From Callipepla californica brunnescens (taxonomy: Eukaryota; Chordata; Aves; Galliformes; Odontophoridae): a stretch of DNA of 64,000 nt. Below are positions 1 to 13,815 of this stretch, piece after piece. Position 1 is the first letter of the stretch, and each line of letters starts with the position of its first letter. The notes beneath the pieces were generated by a model. That model was not told the DNA's origin, ran no database searches, and saw nothing but the letters and a program-made list of their open reading frames with translations. Both the position numbers and the translations under genes were made by a program. Location of the stretch: positions 11,776,271 through 11,840,270 of the forward strand of contig JALIRH010000023.1 of the NCBI GenBank assembly GCA_023055505.1, given 5' to 3'.

Positions 1-3000
1 GTCATCACATGTGTCATGTCACTTCTTCTGGCAGTGAGTAACTTCTGACTGCCCTAGAGTTAACAATGCAGAAATAACTGGATATAGAAGTGCCAAACAC
101 CGTAAACACTTTATAAACAAACTACATTTAATTGCATATCAAAGTAGTAGCGCAATAACAGTTTTCAATTGCACAGGAATGCCTGCAATTATAGGATAGT
201 ACAATGCTTGTTTCTGAAACTACTTCAGAGATAACTGATATATTTTCCAGATTAGAAGAATTTGGTAATTGTACAAAGATCCTTTATGTGCAATGAATCT
301 CCTGTAAAATGGCCTTGGGCTGCTCCTCTGAAGTGAGTTTGCTACTGAAAAGAGGAACACACCATTTGCTGTTTGAGTTCTTTTTTATTCAAAGAGCAGC
401 GCTAACAAAGATCATGAGCTGCCTTTTTCTCCTAACCATCATGTTTGAGGTGGTTGCATGTATCTGGCCACAAGCCATCTAGACGCTGTTCAATTCTTAA
501 CTCCGAATAAAAATTATCCATCTATGATGATCAAAACTAAAGGAAACATTAATAGGAAGCCCTGAAATAGCCAACTTCTGCCGTTGCTGTAATGATTATT
601 CCAATGCTGCCCCCCAAAACTGATCTGGAGAAACAGTGCTGTGGCTGTGGTGGCCTAAGCACATGGGAAGGACAATAAAAAATACATTTTTTTTTCAGCT
701 ATATCCATTGGCCTGGTAGGAGAGAAGAATCTCTCTGCTTGCACTTCCAGTACCCACAGAAACGCATGCTATGCAGACAAAAAAATACAGGATACACATG
801 TATCTGGTGATTCTCCTGCTGCTGTTAACTTCAGTCACAGAAATATTAGCTGTATTTAAAACCAGACACTCTTAACTTAGAATTTGTCATCCTAAATACA
901 TGCAAACTGGAAATTAAAATAGTTTTCCCAAATAACAAAAATACTTTTGTAAGCACCGCAGTAACCTTCAGCTGTAGATGTAAAAACATGGACACAAATT
1001 CATTCTTGGATGCTAGCTTCCTTGCTAACTTCTGCACTGGGAGCTTTGTTTAGTAGGTACTAATAAAACTCATACTGTATTGTGTTGTGCATACCTGTTT
1101 CCTGGGATATTCAGTGAAGCAAATCGGGCGCAGCATTTTGCTTTTAGACTGCTTTTTATTTTATGGAGCCGTTTGTAACTGCCATTTCCAAATTTTAAGT
1201 GGTATCATCCTACATAATGAAACAACACAATAAAGTTTTTTTGAAGTGAACAGCGTCGTCATGTGAAATATAAAATTATCAGAGTGGTAGGAAAGAGGCA
1301 GCGAATCCGCTGCAGTGGTAGGTGAGGCTGGCTGCAAAAGCTGTGACAGATTAAGAGGCTGTAAACATGAATTTTGCGCAGTACTCAGCAGGTAACTAAG
1401 GAGTGTTGACTTTTAAAGCCTGGCGCTGTTAAACGGCCCCTGTGGCTATCAGAGACAGTTAAGCGTCTGTTGGATGTTTGCAGGAAACGCGCCAGTCAGG
1501 AGTACTCTCCATCTGCTTTGACTCACTGCTGCTACCGGTTTGACGCAGCTTGCAAGCTGCAGCTTTTCCATCAGGGAAGAAATATTGCAGTCTTTAAATT
1601 TGTTCAGAAGTCAATCTGTTTCTTTGCAAACATCATAACGCGCCGATTAACACAACAAGGGAAAATGAGGCTGTTAACATGTGATTCAATCTGACAAAGA
1701 ATAGTTTCAGCACAGACTTGGATTTCTTTGCCCCTGCAGCTGATCTTGTCTTCCTCTTCTGCCCCCACCCTTTCCTGTACAAGTTGGCCTCCCTGCCCAT
1801 GCTGCTAGTTCACGTTCCATCCTTTTCCTGGCTGTTTTCTTTCTGCTCCTTGCAATAATATCACCATGGTGATATTGTATCAGGAATATTGAACAGTGTT
1901 ATCACCTAAATTATGCAGATATCATCTAAAAGGACAGACTGCTAGTACAAATCTAGGCTTAGCAGACATAAGCTCAGAACATTTGCATTAAAAAAAGCTT
2001 AAGGATCGAATCTTGAAAGTAAAATGAGGAAACAAAATAGATGCCTCAGCAACACAGTAGCAGAGAACAGTTTGAGTTCAAGCCCCCCGGAAAAGTCAGA
2101 AGTTTACAGTGAGGAAGACACCGAGTCCTCATGAAGATGACTACTAGCCCTCATCCAGCGACCACCAGATGGAGCCCAGAGACCCTCCCCACATGTCAGG
2201 ATGCATACTCAGAGGGACGGGACAAATGCTCAGAAACACAAAGCATATGTAACACATTTCTCTGAATATAATGAGTACCTACCGTGCCTTTAAATGTCAT
2301 TGTTTCCCTCGGGGTGCACGCTTGGTGCAGTGATCCCCTCTGCACCCAGCAGTGTCATAAAGGTAGTACCTGCTTGATATAACTCATTGGCATGTCAGGT
2401 TACTCCGTCAGGTTTCTTGGCGTCAATATTATCACCTTTTAGTATTTCCATGCTGTTCAAAACGCCCTGTGGACGTGCCTGGTGAGCACAGGTGTGCACT
2501 GACTCCTCCTCCCATCAACGCATTCCCTTAGCCGAAGTGACTGTGCCTGCTCACACCCTCTTTGTCATGATTCTGTGTCACATCTCTTTGTCATGATTTC
2601 TTTGGGGAACGTCAGCTTCCAAGACTTGGGGTAGGTGCTGCAATTCTGCCTGAGCTTATAGCTGTCTTACAAGCAGTATTAGACTTTCCTTTCTCCCTAT
2701 CTTTTTTTCAGACCATTACCAAAACAGAAGTCTGGCATGATATATTCTTTTGAAGTAATTTAAAATTCAAATATAGCATTTTCTGAAAAGGGATTGACAA
2801 AATTAAGCATATGATAGGTTGCTGTGCTCAAGTTCCTTTTCAGTTCCTTTCCAGTGTTTCCTGTTTCTGTCTACAAGAGGATCTGGGATTAAGTTGGGAA
2901 AAATCATGGCTTATTGGTTATTACCTTTTTATTCTTAAAAGTGCTGTAAGTAATAAGGATGAGATAGAGGTTAACATGAGATACTTTCACAAGTGCCCCT

Positions 3001-3314
3001 TAACATTTAATTATCCGTGGCAGTCAGGATAGCAAACAGGGGGTCTGTGTTGCAGGGCAGTGGTCTCACTACAGCTCACTGGCTGGAATGTTGTCATACA
3101 TGCTCACTAGGGAAGTCAGGCAGGCAAGTGAGGAGGAAGAGTTTCCCTCTACATAAGACAGTAGCAGAAATGCATGGAGCTATTCCTCAGCACAGCAGAC
3201 ACATGGCTTGCGAATAAAGGAGTAGATGAGTTCTCCTTCAGGTAGCTGGGAGAAACCTCACTTTTGCAGGTCCTGTTCTTTTTGGATATCTCCAATCACC
3301 CTCATATCTGCTGG
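1..3314. other. Upstream intergenic DNA, no gene recognised
   Basis: AT-rich sequence with no open frame that resembles a known protein and no clear transposon. Short open frames (up to about 75 codons) look random. The only local structure noted is a short direct duplication near 2551-2602. Confidence 0.6.
2551..2602. repeat. Imperfect tandem duplication, about 27 nt period
   Basis: Two adjacent copies share the core CTCTTTGTCATGATT, each preceded by TCACA. They differ by a few bases. Too short and too diverged to assign an origin. Confidence 0.6.
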
Positions 3315-3590
3315 ACTGTCAGCTCAGCAGGGCACAAGCAATCCAAGAGGCAATGGACACAAGCAGAAATTCCACTTAAACAGAAATAAAAACCTTTTCA
3401 CTGCATAGTTTAACACTGGAACAAGTTGCTTATCCAGGTTGTGGAGACTCAGTTCTTAGAGTTATTAAAAACCCACCCGGGCACCCTCCTGGTCAGTTTG
3501 CTGTCACTGACATTTCTTGAACCTGGCTTTGGACTAGACTATCTCCAGAGGTGCCTGCCAAAATCTGTCATTCTGCTAGATGAATCTGGG
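3315..3590 (+). mobile_element. CR1 LINE 3'-end fragment, old, plus orientation
   Basis: Resembles the CR1 3' region: cacaag-caa-ccaagaggcaatgg, then a 'tttcactgca..taacactggaacaagttgc' type stretch, and finally ggactagactatctccagaggtgcctgcc near 3530-3560. The terminal ATTCTRTG repeats have decayed. Similarity is recognised from memory of CR1 consensus sequences; the left boundary is uncertain. Confidence 0.7.
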
Positions 3591-4418
3591 ATCCAAATCA
3601 TAGTATATTCCAAACTACAATTCACAGAGAGCCCTAGATTAGCTCATTCATAGAGAAATTGCAAGGAGGCTGACTGATGCACAAAATTTCAAGTGTGATT
3701 TGTTTAAGATAATGGCAACACCAGCTGCTAATGGGCTTCTCCAGCATGTGGTCCTCTCATTCTGCTTGCTGAAGTCTCTTCTGAGAAAGTATGAGAAACC
3801 TGATCTAAAGCACTTTGGCATGTGGTGCTTCCATCTATGGAACCATAGCAACAAAAGGCAGGTAGAAGTCATGAAGGAGAAAAGATAAGGGGTTTAATAC
3901 TGATTCTATTCTGAGAAGGTCCAGTACGTGAGTGGTGGCCTTCCTTCCATCTGTTGCGCACCCTGCTGTACAAATAGTGGCAGTACAGGCATCTGCTTGC
4001 TTTCCTGACCAGTATGTCAGACCAAAACAGCAAGGAACATCTCTACAGCCCTTTCAGCCTGTGGCTTCTCTGCTCTGTGGAGTGTGATTTTGGTGACAGT
4101 CAGCCAGCTGTCATACAGTTCAGAGTGATGGGTACCATCATTTAATACTGTTATGAGCAAATGACTGCTTGTCGGTTAAGGTAAGGTTTTCCAGACTCTC
4201 AGCCCGGACCACATCCATATAAAGGAATTCAGTGGAGTTGGAGGTTACCGTGCTGTTTTTATGTTGATAGAGCCCAGCTCTGACTTTTCATACTGCTGGC
4301 TCTGGACAAGGAAGTGGATGCCTGACTGTTTTGGGTGATGTCTCCAGTCACGCTGATGAAGCTGATGAAATTGTAGCTGTGTCAAATATGAATGCAAACC
4401 CTTCTCTGGACTGTTCTT

Positions 4419-4480
4419 GAATCACAGAATCATAGAATAGCTTTGGGAAGGAAGCTTGATGATGATTCAGCTCTTGTTGA
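4419..4480 (-). mobile_element. CR1 LINE 3'-tail remnant, minus orientation
   Basis: Begins with the reverse complement of the CR1 terminal octamer repeats (TCACAGAATCATAGAAT) and the following 'gctttgggaaggaagc' stretch, where similarity fades. It is a severely 5'-truncated insertion. Confidence 0.7.
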
Positions 4481-5837
4481 CTCAATCATAACCAAGTATC
4501 TAACCATTTATTCTGTTTTGTTCCCCTGCTGGCTCCAGAAACTGGTACATCATAAGGATAAATCTGTCTGTGAGCTTTAGCCATGGGGATGATACTGGAG
4601 AAACAACAGAAAGATGCTGTTAAGGTACCTCTGTGCCTGCCAGCTAGACAAAAATTTTAGAGAAGATCCATGCCAGAATGAAACTGAGGAGCAACTGATG
4701 CCTAGAAACTAATGAAAATAGGGAATCTGACAGTTTGCCAGTTATTGAACCTACCTTGTCTTGAGGCTAGGAATAAAAAATGGAACAGCCCCAGTATGAG
4801 AGGAACATAATTCAAAGAGAAATATACATATTGTGTAAGCCAATCACAGGACTTAGTCCTCAAAAGTATGCTGTTGGGGAAATCTCATTCCCAGAGTCAC
4901 TAGTTTTCAGCCATTTTCCCCTGTGGTCTTTGCCATTGGCTGTAACTGCCACTGCTTTTGTCTCTACAGAGTTGAAAGAAGCCATAGAGTTGTCACTCTT
5001 TTGGCAATTGAAATGAACTTTGTTTACCACAGAAGGGAGAACAAACCTCAGTGTTTGATGCACTACCTGAATATATGATCAATTTCGCCTAGTGTGAGAT
5101 GGCCAGCATGCCTACTTAGATTGTTTACAGACATGGATCAAACCAGCTGACAGTGCAAAACACAGCCACAAGAAGGGATGTCATTTAGGCTTTTATTTAT
5201 TTATTTTTCTTTTTTTGTCTATGTGAAGAAGTTTAGAAGAAATAGCCTCATCTGTCTGCTAGCTTTAAAAACAGGAAGAAGAGCCTCTAAAGTTTCTAGA
5301 CTTTTTTTGGGCTGTCTTTTTTGTTAAGAGATGATTAGTGTGACTCAGTCATGCCTTCTGCCAGAAAGTGAGAATTCATAATGTCCGACAGTCGCCACTA
5401 AGTAATTCCCAGGGAACAGATGTTTTAACCTGAGGAATTCCTTTTAGTCCTTTCAGATTTATAAACTGGCAATGCTTCTTAGTTGGAAAGCGAGTGGGGG
5501 CTAACCAAAGCAGCGTTGTTTTTCTTCATGGAACTTGGCTTCTAAGGATGGGGCAGGACATACATGGATTTTTGTATCCCCCTAAGTTTAAGGTATTTAT
5601 GTCCCTTATTTGGATTGTAGACTCTCTTATCTTGGGTTATATAATATTTCAAGCTGACAAGCCTCACTCTCCTCACACCAACAGCAGGGTAAATCAGCAA
5701 GAACTTTGCTGAAGTATAAAATTGGGACATAAAATTCGATCAGGCCTTGAATGTTAAATAAAGTTCAAAATGTAAACATCTGTGTTTATTAGCATGCTTT
5801 CTTCTGCCTGAGAAATGAAATGGATTATTCCAAACAG

Positions 5838-5877
5838 TAATAAATAAAATATAAATAAATAAAAATAAATAAAACCT
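5838..5877. repeat. AAAT-type simple repeat
   Basis: Tandem AATAAATAAA units with one interruption. Nothing else can be said. Confidence 0.75.
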
Positions 5878-7018
5878 CCTGCATCTCTCTCCTTTCTTCT
5901 TCCAACAATTTCCTGTCTCATGCCATTAGAATAACTGCCTTCTTAAAGATGCTATAACACTGCTTGAGTGCTGCAGAATTCACAGATCAAAAGAAACTGG
6001 TGTAGCAAGAAAACAAAGGGCCAGTTATCACAGGGGAACAAGCAGAATGTCAGGATTGGTGGGTTGCACAGGAGCACTGCTGTGCTGCCATTCAGGTTTT
6101 TCAGTAACAGCAAGTAGCAAGTTGTGACTTGTAATCAAAGTAAGTGATACATTGCAGAAATTTTTCTTTGTTGTATGCAAAACGCTGGCACATAGCTTGA
6201 ACAGGTCAGAAGGAACCCTGTGGCATTACTTGCCTGTACAGCTTTAGGTTAACGTTAAGTATGCATTATGTTCTGTACATTCATGGTATGTGTCAAACTA
6301 AAAAAGAGGAAGCAGATGGGGCTGCCTAATTTGTTAAGTTTGTAGAAGTGAAGCTGAACTTTCTGTAGTAATCAATGATCTCCAGTGTATGCAAGTAACT
6401 CGATTTCCTTTCCAGTTGCAGTTAAATTATTATTTACTTCAACATGATCTGCAACAATTCAGCCAATTCAGAGTTGGTCACTTTTATGCTTTTCCTTCAT
6501 ATACTTACCATCTGACGCCGCATCTGGAATTGTTGCTGTGGTCATCTCATACCTTTTTATGCCTGTCCTTGCTCTGTCAGTACACTTGAAAAGAAGATAT
6601 GGTACCTATGCTAGCAAAGAGAAAGTTCTGACAAAGGAAGAGACACTCAGGTTAAGAGATTGATTGCAACATGACATCAAGCCACATGAAACCTTAGCTC
6701 AGCAGTCAGGAAGGTGTAGTACCTTCCAGTTCCAGGACTCCAAAATAAAAGGGTAAAATGCTGACACTCTATCTGCCACAGCCTTGCTAACTCAGGAAAC
6801 AGAAAAGCTCTTGGCACAGCTGAACTGCTCCTTGGAGGCTCTTCAATTGGGCAACCCTCCTCTGCAGAATTTCTGCACTGTGTTGGATAGTTATTTTTCC
6901 CCTGCTAGGCAGCTTTGTTATGGAACTTGCAGATCTACTTCACACAGTATGAAAAAAATAGGGCCTAATGGTTTTAAACAGTACTGAACAAATCTTCCTT
7001 TTCTTTTGTCTCACTTCC

Positions 7019-7042
7019 TTTTTTTTTTTTTTTTTTTTTTTT
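7019..7042. repeat. Poly(T) tract, 24 nt
   Basis: An uninterrupted T run. On the minus strand it would read as a poly(A) tail, but no retroposed gene is recognisable to its right. Confidence 0.85.
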
Positions 7043-7284
7043 CCATTTTCCATCCCTGCACATCTCCTCATATATGTCTTTCTCCTCTGTTTTCTTCTAA
7101 GTTCTGCAAAAGCACTGTCATCTGAGGGAGCAACTGACCACAGGGCACTTATTTGTACACAAATAATATTCTACCATGGCAACCTCATTTTTTTTCATTG
7201 CACAGTTCTCTGGATGATGAAGTTGCATTTGAAAAGATGGGCATTCCCCTGTTTCTTCTGCAGCTAGTATCTCAAGACTGTGTG

Positions 7285-7688
7285 CAGTTTGGTCACTACA
7301 ATATAAGTAGGACACAGAACTATTAGAGAGCACAGAGCAGGCTGAGGGGAGGCCTCGTGGTGGCCTATGGCTCCTCAAGAGGGGAGCAGAGGGGCAGTTC
7401 TGAGCTCTCCTCTCTGGTGGCAGTGATGTGATTGGAGTAAACAGCATGGAGCTGCATCAGTGAAATGTCACGTTCGGGACGAGGAAAAGATTCTTCACCA
7501 ACAGGATTGTCAGGCATGGAATGGGCTCCTGAGGGCAGTGGTCATGGCACTGAGCTGCTGGAGTTCAAGAAACATTTGGATAAAGCTCTCAGACATAGGA
7601 ATTTTGGGTGGTCTTCTGTGGAGGTAGGAATTGGACCTGATCATTCTTGGGTCTCTTCCAACTTGGTATATGCCATGGTTCTATATTT
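7285..7688 (+). mobile_element. CR1 LINE 3' end, plus orientation
   Basis: Matches the remembered CR1 3' end. Features are ggtcactacaatataag, the gaggggaggcctcgtggtgg stretch, 'ttcttcaccaacaggattgtcaggcatggaa', and a terminal 'tttgggtggtc...tctcttccaacttggtatatgccatggttctat'. The 3' end is at about 7686. It directly abuts an opposite-orientation CR1 piece. Confidence 0.85.
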
Positions 7689-7689
7689 T

Positions 7690-8180
7690 TTGTCCAACAG
7701 AACCTGTAAGTTATTCTCAGCAGAGCTGCTCCCAGTTAGCTCTTCTCCCAGTCTCTACATGTCTGGAATTGCCTTTAGCCAAGTTCAGCACCTTGCACTT
7801 GGTCTTGCTGAACCTCATTAGGTTTGTGTGGGTCCACGTCTCAAGCATTGGATAACATCTCTTCCTTCTGTTGCACTGACTGTACCACTCAGCTTAGTGT
7901 CATCTGCAGGTTTGCTGAGTGTGCAATCCATCCCACTGTCTATGTCCTGGATAAAGTATGCCTCAAGATGGGTCCCTGAGGGAGATCACACATCACAAGT
8001 TTCCACCTGCACATAGAGCCACTGATCACAACCCTCTGACTGCAATCATCTGACCAATTTCTTACTCTCAGAACTGAACACCCTTCAAATCCATCCCTCT
8101 TCAGTGCAGGAAGCACGTCAAAGGCCTTATGGAAGTCCAGGTGGATGATATCAGATGGTTTTCTCTAGTCAATGACACAC
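7690..8180 (-). mobile_element. CR1 LINE ORF2 fragment, minus orientation
   Basis: The reverse complement encodes the C-terminal part of the CR1 reverse transcriptase region. The catalytic box reads P-A-D-D-T-K-L, with the first Phe replaced, followed by the conserved downstream residues. The copy lacks its own 3' tail, although CR1 inserts by target-primed reverse transcription from the 3' end. Frames are broken; not functional. Confidence 0.85.
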
Positions 8181-11100
8181 TTGTTTTGAAATTAATGTTT
8201 AGACTACACATCTGTTATAAATATATAAACATTTGAGTCCACAACTTTATATATAGCACAAAGATTTTCTTTTCATCTAGACATGACCTTCAGTAACTTG
8301 ACAGTTACAGTACAACTTGAATTGCGTAATTTATTACTGTTCTTACGTGTATATTAATATGTGAGTAGCTGAAATATCACTCAGTAACATACCAGAATCT
8401 TAAAAGAGATCAGTGACATAATTCATCACATAAATTGATACTTGCAGAATATAAATCAGAAGATGTATTTAGAATCCTGTACACTGAAGTGAATGGATAC
8501 TTCACTGGAAGGAAGGTTTTAAGAATATGATTTCAGATAATTCCCTTACTCCCTATATCATCTTTAGAGATCCCGTCCAATTTTCCATGCTTCATGCTCC
8601 TGTTTTGAAGTTAGTAAAAAAACATCATGCTTACCTCACAGCTATTCACTTCCCCATCCCCTAGAATAGGTCTCTCTCCTCCCTAACAGTGACTAAGTGC
8701 TGTCTAACAGTGGCCAAGCATTTGTACAAAAAAACAAAACCAAAACAAACCAAGAAGTGGAAGCAATAACAGACAATGAGACTGTTAATGGATGTCTCAG
8801 AAGATTGTTTTTCATTTTCAGGAAGTCAGGCTATTTTATGGATTTGTTACAGTAGGTTTTCCACTGTAAATACCATTTTGAAATAGCTGTATCAGCTTTT
8901 ACAATCATAATGGTGCAGCTCACACTAACTAAATTCCAAAATGGAGAAGCCAGGTTTGGAACAGAGTGATAACAAGATTTATTTGGCCTAAAGGCAATGA
9001 TGCAATCTTGACCTCATGCTCTTTTCAACCAAGGCTCATCAAGTTTGAGTCTGAGTCCATAAATCTTGTGAAGCAATTATTTTTAATGCTACTCCCTGAT
9101 TCTGTCCAGGAACCAAAATATCTTTGAATATGGACTTTGGAACAATAGCATCTTCTTCTCTCAAAGTTCATTTCAAAATTTCTTTTCTTTAGTAGAGTAC
9201 CTAAGGAGTTCCTCCACCAAAGGCCTTCTCTTTGCCTGGTGAGGCCAAGTCTTCTTTTGTTTTATCTTCTGTCAGATGACGTAGCCTGGATTTAAGTGAG
9301 GAAACTCCTTCAAATGTGTGCATGCAGAAAAAAATACTTTTCAGCTGGATTATCTGCAGCCAGCTTATGCATAAAGTTGTCCATCTCACTTTGCCTTCCT
9401 TATGGCCTGCTCTGCAGTGTTGTGCTTCTGTTGCTGTGAACCTACTGTCTTCCTTCTCTCAGTGAGTGGGTCACAAGCCTTGCAGCATGAGGATAGAGAA
9501 GGGATTCTCTGGCATAGATCAAGCGTGGATATCAACTTCATACCCCTCTACCTGACTATTTATGTAACAGTGACTGGCACTCAGTGCGTTTACTGAAAAC
9601 GATAGACTTGTCAGTTGGAAGCAGTGACCAATGCCTTCATCCTTTAGAGGCCAACAACTCAATAAGCTAGCAGGCCATTAACAAGGCTCGCAGCCAATGT
9701 TTAGGTATCTTACAGTCCAGTCATCCCTCTAGTTTAAAAAACACATGAAAATCAGACCTTACAGCTGTTATAAAACAGTAATTAGCTGTAAAACCAAGCT
9801 TTTATGCTCGGTTCATTTCTTCAGCATCTGTGTGGTTTTTCCACAGAGGAAGTTGCAGTTTGCTGGTGCCAGCAGAGTTTGTACAAACTCTGAAACAAAT
9901 CATCGGGATTTAGTTTGTTTAATAACTTCACATGCAGATGTCATTCTCAACTGTTTCTTTCACTCCTGGTCTCTGCATGGAATTTTTAGAGTATTAATCA
10001 CTGGAAGCAACATGGAAGAGTAGCTATCCTGAATGAAGACAAAATATGTGGGGACAATGTGTCATAACCATGTAATTTGTTAATACTAAGTTGTACCAGG
10101 CTGCTCAGAGTGGAGCCCACCAAAACTTTACACATAACCTGTTCAATAGAATGAAAAAAAAATTCCACTCTAAGCTACTCTAAAAAGCACACTGCTGTGT
10201 CTGCTGTGCTAATGTGCATGCGTGGCTCATGCTATAGACGGCAGTGGTAGAAGCTTTCCACACTCCTTCATTTTGTCAATTGCACTTTGCTGCTAATAGA
10301 GTAACATGATGTCAATCAGAAAAAAAACAAAAAATCAAACAAAACTGTCAGGACTTTTTTTCAGTCTTTTCATAAACAACACAAAAGAGGAGTCCTTATT
10401 CACTTTGCTGTATCTTTGTAGTTTAGTATCTTCAAAGAGAAGCAGGACTGTAAGCATTTTCTGCTTCACTTATGACAAAGTTCAGCCCATAGGGTCCAAC
10501 CATGACTGAGTCCCTTCGAACAATGTGTGTATTGTACACAAGGGCAGCAATAAGCCAGATATCAATGCTGAAATGGGCACAGCTGTGTGCCTCTGTTAAT
10601 GTTTCCTGTGATATAGTATGGTTGTGTTCTAAGAAAGACACAGTAGACTTGTACCTTAGTCTGTGAGAAGCCCATGAAAACCAACAGAAATATCCCTAAA
10701 GCATGAGATATTTCCAGGGAGGGGAGAAGTCAGTAACCACAGAAACCAGCTCATAAAGTAGAATGGAAGCAATTTGAGTTGTGAAGTACTGGAGACAATA
10801 GACACAAGACACTGCAGGTACCTCAACCCATAGTTATATGGTTTAATTATGGTCACATAATCAATTTAAGGGGCCTCAGCTAAAACTAGTGGCATATTTT
10901 GTACTGCAGTTAAACACAAAAAGAAGTATATGCCAGGCTTTCTGCTTAATTTGACTTGTGAAGTTCCATAAGCAGTTACAGCACCACTATATTAATAACA
11001 TTAGCACATGTATGTGAGGAGACCAAAATGTGAACACTGAACTGTGCTACAAGACCTCATTTCCTTGTTCAGCCCCAATGTCCTTTTCCAACTCAGAACA

Positions 11101-11925
11101 GTACTAGTGTCCAGTGTCTGAGAACAAGTGGAAAGTCTGGATGTGCCTGGGCATGCAGTGAGACCTTTTTATGAAGTGTATTTTCCAGGATTTCAAAACA
11201 AGCCCTGGAGAGTATCTGTAGCTTGGAGTGCTGAAAATATGGAAAAGCTCAGAACTTCTGTTTCTCTGCTGTGAATCTGGAAGCACAAAAGAAGTCAATT
11301 AAGGTAAGGTAGATTGAGGCCTGTTTATAAGATTTGTCTTCAAAGCAAGCTCACCTAATAATCAGGTTTAGAGAGAGATGTAATTGGTCTTCTGCCTTAT
11401 CCTGGGTTTCTTCATTCTCCTGCCTTGAAAGAAAACAAATACAAATGTGACCTGCCTGCACATTGCTTGCTGGCTGTGAGTGTGCTGGGGAAGTGCAGAT
11501 GGAATTAAACTCTGCCATCGGTAAAGCAGTTCTGTACACCTCAGAACCCCAATATTCCAGCTCCCAATATTAATCCCTATTTACATTTCTGCTCAACTTT
11601 TCCTTTTGCATTTCATAACTTCCATCCTATGTTCACACGTCGTGGCCATTACCTCTCTTCTTACTTCCCAGGCTCCTGAGAGGATGCAGCGACTGGACTT
11701 GCCTGATTAAAAATTATTAATTAATAAAATGGGAGTTCTTCCTATGTCACTCTGCCACTCCTGCTAAGATCTTCACCTTCTATAGGAACAGTGGTGAAAT
11801 CATTCAAGGTGCTCTTCTCCGAGAGTGCAGATTTTGGTGAATCAACGCTATCAGTTCCTAATTTGGGACACAAGCTCTTCAAAATTACACTGCACCACTA
11901 TACTTGATTCTGTATGTTTATATCC

Positions 11926-11961
<36 letters not shown>

Positions 11962-13677
11962 GTGGTTTTCAAACTAGAGATGTTCATCTGATCAGCTGCC
12001 CTGGTACTGCCATCGATTCATGCCAGGTGCACATAGCTAGCTTCAGAACAATTTGTCGTGCTCATGTTTGGCTCCTTTTGAATCAAGAATAAATCCATTT
12101 ATTGTAAAAGATTAGGCAGAGGTATTAACCAGTCATCTGTCTGAATCACTTCACAGTTGATATATCCTGAAATGAGAATATTTGAGACTCTGAAGATTTC
12201 AGCTATGAGAGTTTGGACCAGGAGAGGAACACAAATTAGAAGTGCGTATGGCTTTGACTAGATATCTATCCTAATTAAAGTCTTCTTACAGAGAAGGCAA
12301 CAGATTGCTATTAAAATGAAAGGCTGTATTTGGAAAATTTTTTGTACACCACAAGTCAGGTCTGGTAAGTTAGCTATGTCTACAGACTGAGGAGACAAAT
12401 AATGAAGAATTTCAGTATTTGCAATGCAACAAATGATGTGATCCTGATTTCTTTGTTATTCCTTATTGTTTGTGTATCACCATAGCAATTAGGAACCATA
12501 GTCAAAGATCAGTACCTCTATTCAACTGCGCCCTGTGCAAAAATAGAAGAAAAAATCTTTTCCACTCCCAGATGTTTTCTGCCTCAGCAAAGGGATTGTG
12601 GATAAACAGAGAGGTGGTAAATGTACTGAAACAACCCTGCATAAGTTATGCTGGTCTTGGGATACCCATTTCCTTGTCAATCTCCTGTAGGTCAATCTCA
12701 CATAGAAAATAAAACAAAACAAGAAAAAAACAACCCTAACAATCATCTTTTAAGAACAAACCTGAAGAACAAGAAAGAAACCATGTGGGTGATTGTAGAG
12801 AGCTTCTTAGATGTGAGAGGTCCAAAGTGGGCAGAAGCTGATGTCAGTGTTGAGAAAAATCTCTCCGGGACGAGACTGTGAAAGGCTTTAAAAGTGAGAA
12901 AGTTTTTTCACTTTCAGCTTTGCTTAACAGCAGGATTGATGAGAGCTGACTAGAGGTGGGAAGGGAGTTGTGCCTGGCTCAGAGTTCAGGGACTGACCAT
13001 TGGTGTACAACTCTGAGTAGTTGTGACTGAAAGAAAAGACACACTCCCTCCCAGCTGACCAATTGGTATTACAGGAAACCAGCAACAACAGTACTGGAAA
13101 GAAGGAAGAAAAATGAAAGCAAAATAATTTAGGGAAGAAGCAAGACATTGCCATGCTACTGCCTTACTTCTAGCATGGAGTTTCTGCAAACATCACTCAG
13201 GAGTTGCTTTGAAGCTGCTGCTGCATTACAATGAAACGCAATGGCATACAGTGTGTCAGTTATGTGGCTTTTTTTTCCTGGAGTGATAGGAAAATGCTTT
13301 GGTAATCTCACATGGAGCATGTCATACACAACTGGCAGCCATGGCAGAATAATAATCTAAAAAGCCTAAAGAATCACAATACTTCTGTTAAAAGAGAAAA
13401 ATAAATGTAGTTGCCGGTTTTCTTTTTGGATTTGTCATTTTTCTGATCAAACGGTGATTTTACCATAGTGCTATAGATATATAAGCCATCTGGGAAATGC
13501 TGGAAGGTGCTACATTTTGTTTTGTTGTTGTTGTTTGCTTTGGTTTGAGCCTATAATTTCCTTGCCTTAAAGTTTGAACATTTGAGGGGGCTTTGCTTAA
13601 ACTACAGTGGAGATGGCAAGGCAGAACAGGAAAAGGGACAGCTGCAAAAGCTGGAAAAGATGCTACACAGGCACCAT
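8181..13677. other. Intergenic DNA, no gene recognised
   Basis: AT-rich sequence with scattered A-rich simple stretches (about 8725-8756 and 10319-10345) and a 29-nt poly(A) at 11931-11959. No open frame resembles a known protein and no transposon was recognised. Confidence 0.55.
11931..11959. repeat. Poly(A) tract, 29 nt
   Basis: Uninterrupted A run. I see no AATAAA in the 30 bases before it and no recognisable retroposed sequence upstream. Confidence 0.9.
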
Positions 13678-13815
13678 TCACAGAATCACAGAATCACAGA
13701 ATCGTATTTGTTGGAAGGGACCGCTAGAGATCATCTAGTCCAATCCCAACTCTTGAAGAGCTAACCAGATGCCAAAGCTGGCAGCTTCAGGCCTACCCCT
13801 GCCTGTACCCCTTTC
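13678..13815 (-). mobile_element. CR1 LINE 3'-tail fragment, minus orientation
   Basis: Starts with three copies of the reverse-complemented tail octamer (CACAGAATCACAGAATCACA) and continues with ttggaagggaccgctagaga and 'tcatctagtccaa', the standard antisense CR1 3' end. Strongly 5'-truncated. Confidence 0.85.

Larger units (their letters stand above)
3591..7285. other. Intergenic DNA with a CR1 tail remnant and simple repeats
   Basis: No gene is recognised. At 4419-4480 a short antisense CR1 tail (cacagaatcatagaatag followed by a ttgggaaggaa-type stretch) is visible. At about 5838-5877 there is an AAAT-rich simple repeat, and at 7019-7042 a run of 24 T. Open frames here do not resemble known proteins. 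Confidence 0.6.

Noticed and set aside
11931..11959. Poly(A) of 29 as the tail of a processed pseudogene
   Set aside because: No polyadenylation signal close upstream and no recognisable retroposed coding sequence; treated as simple sequence.
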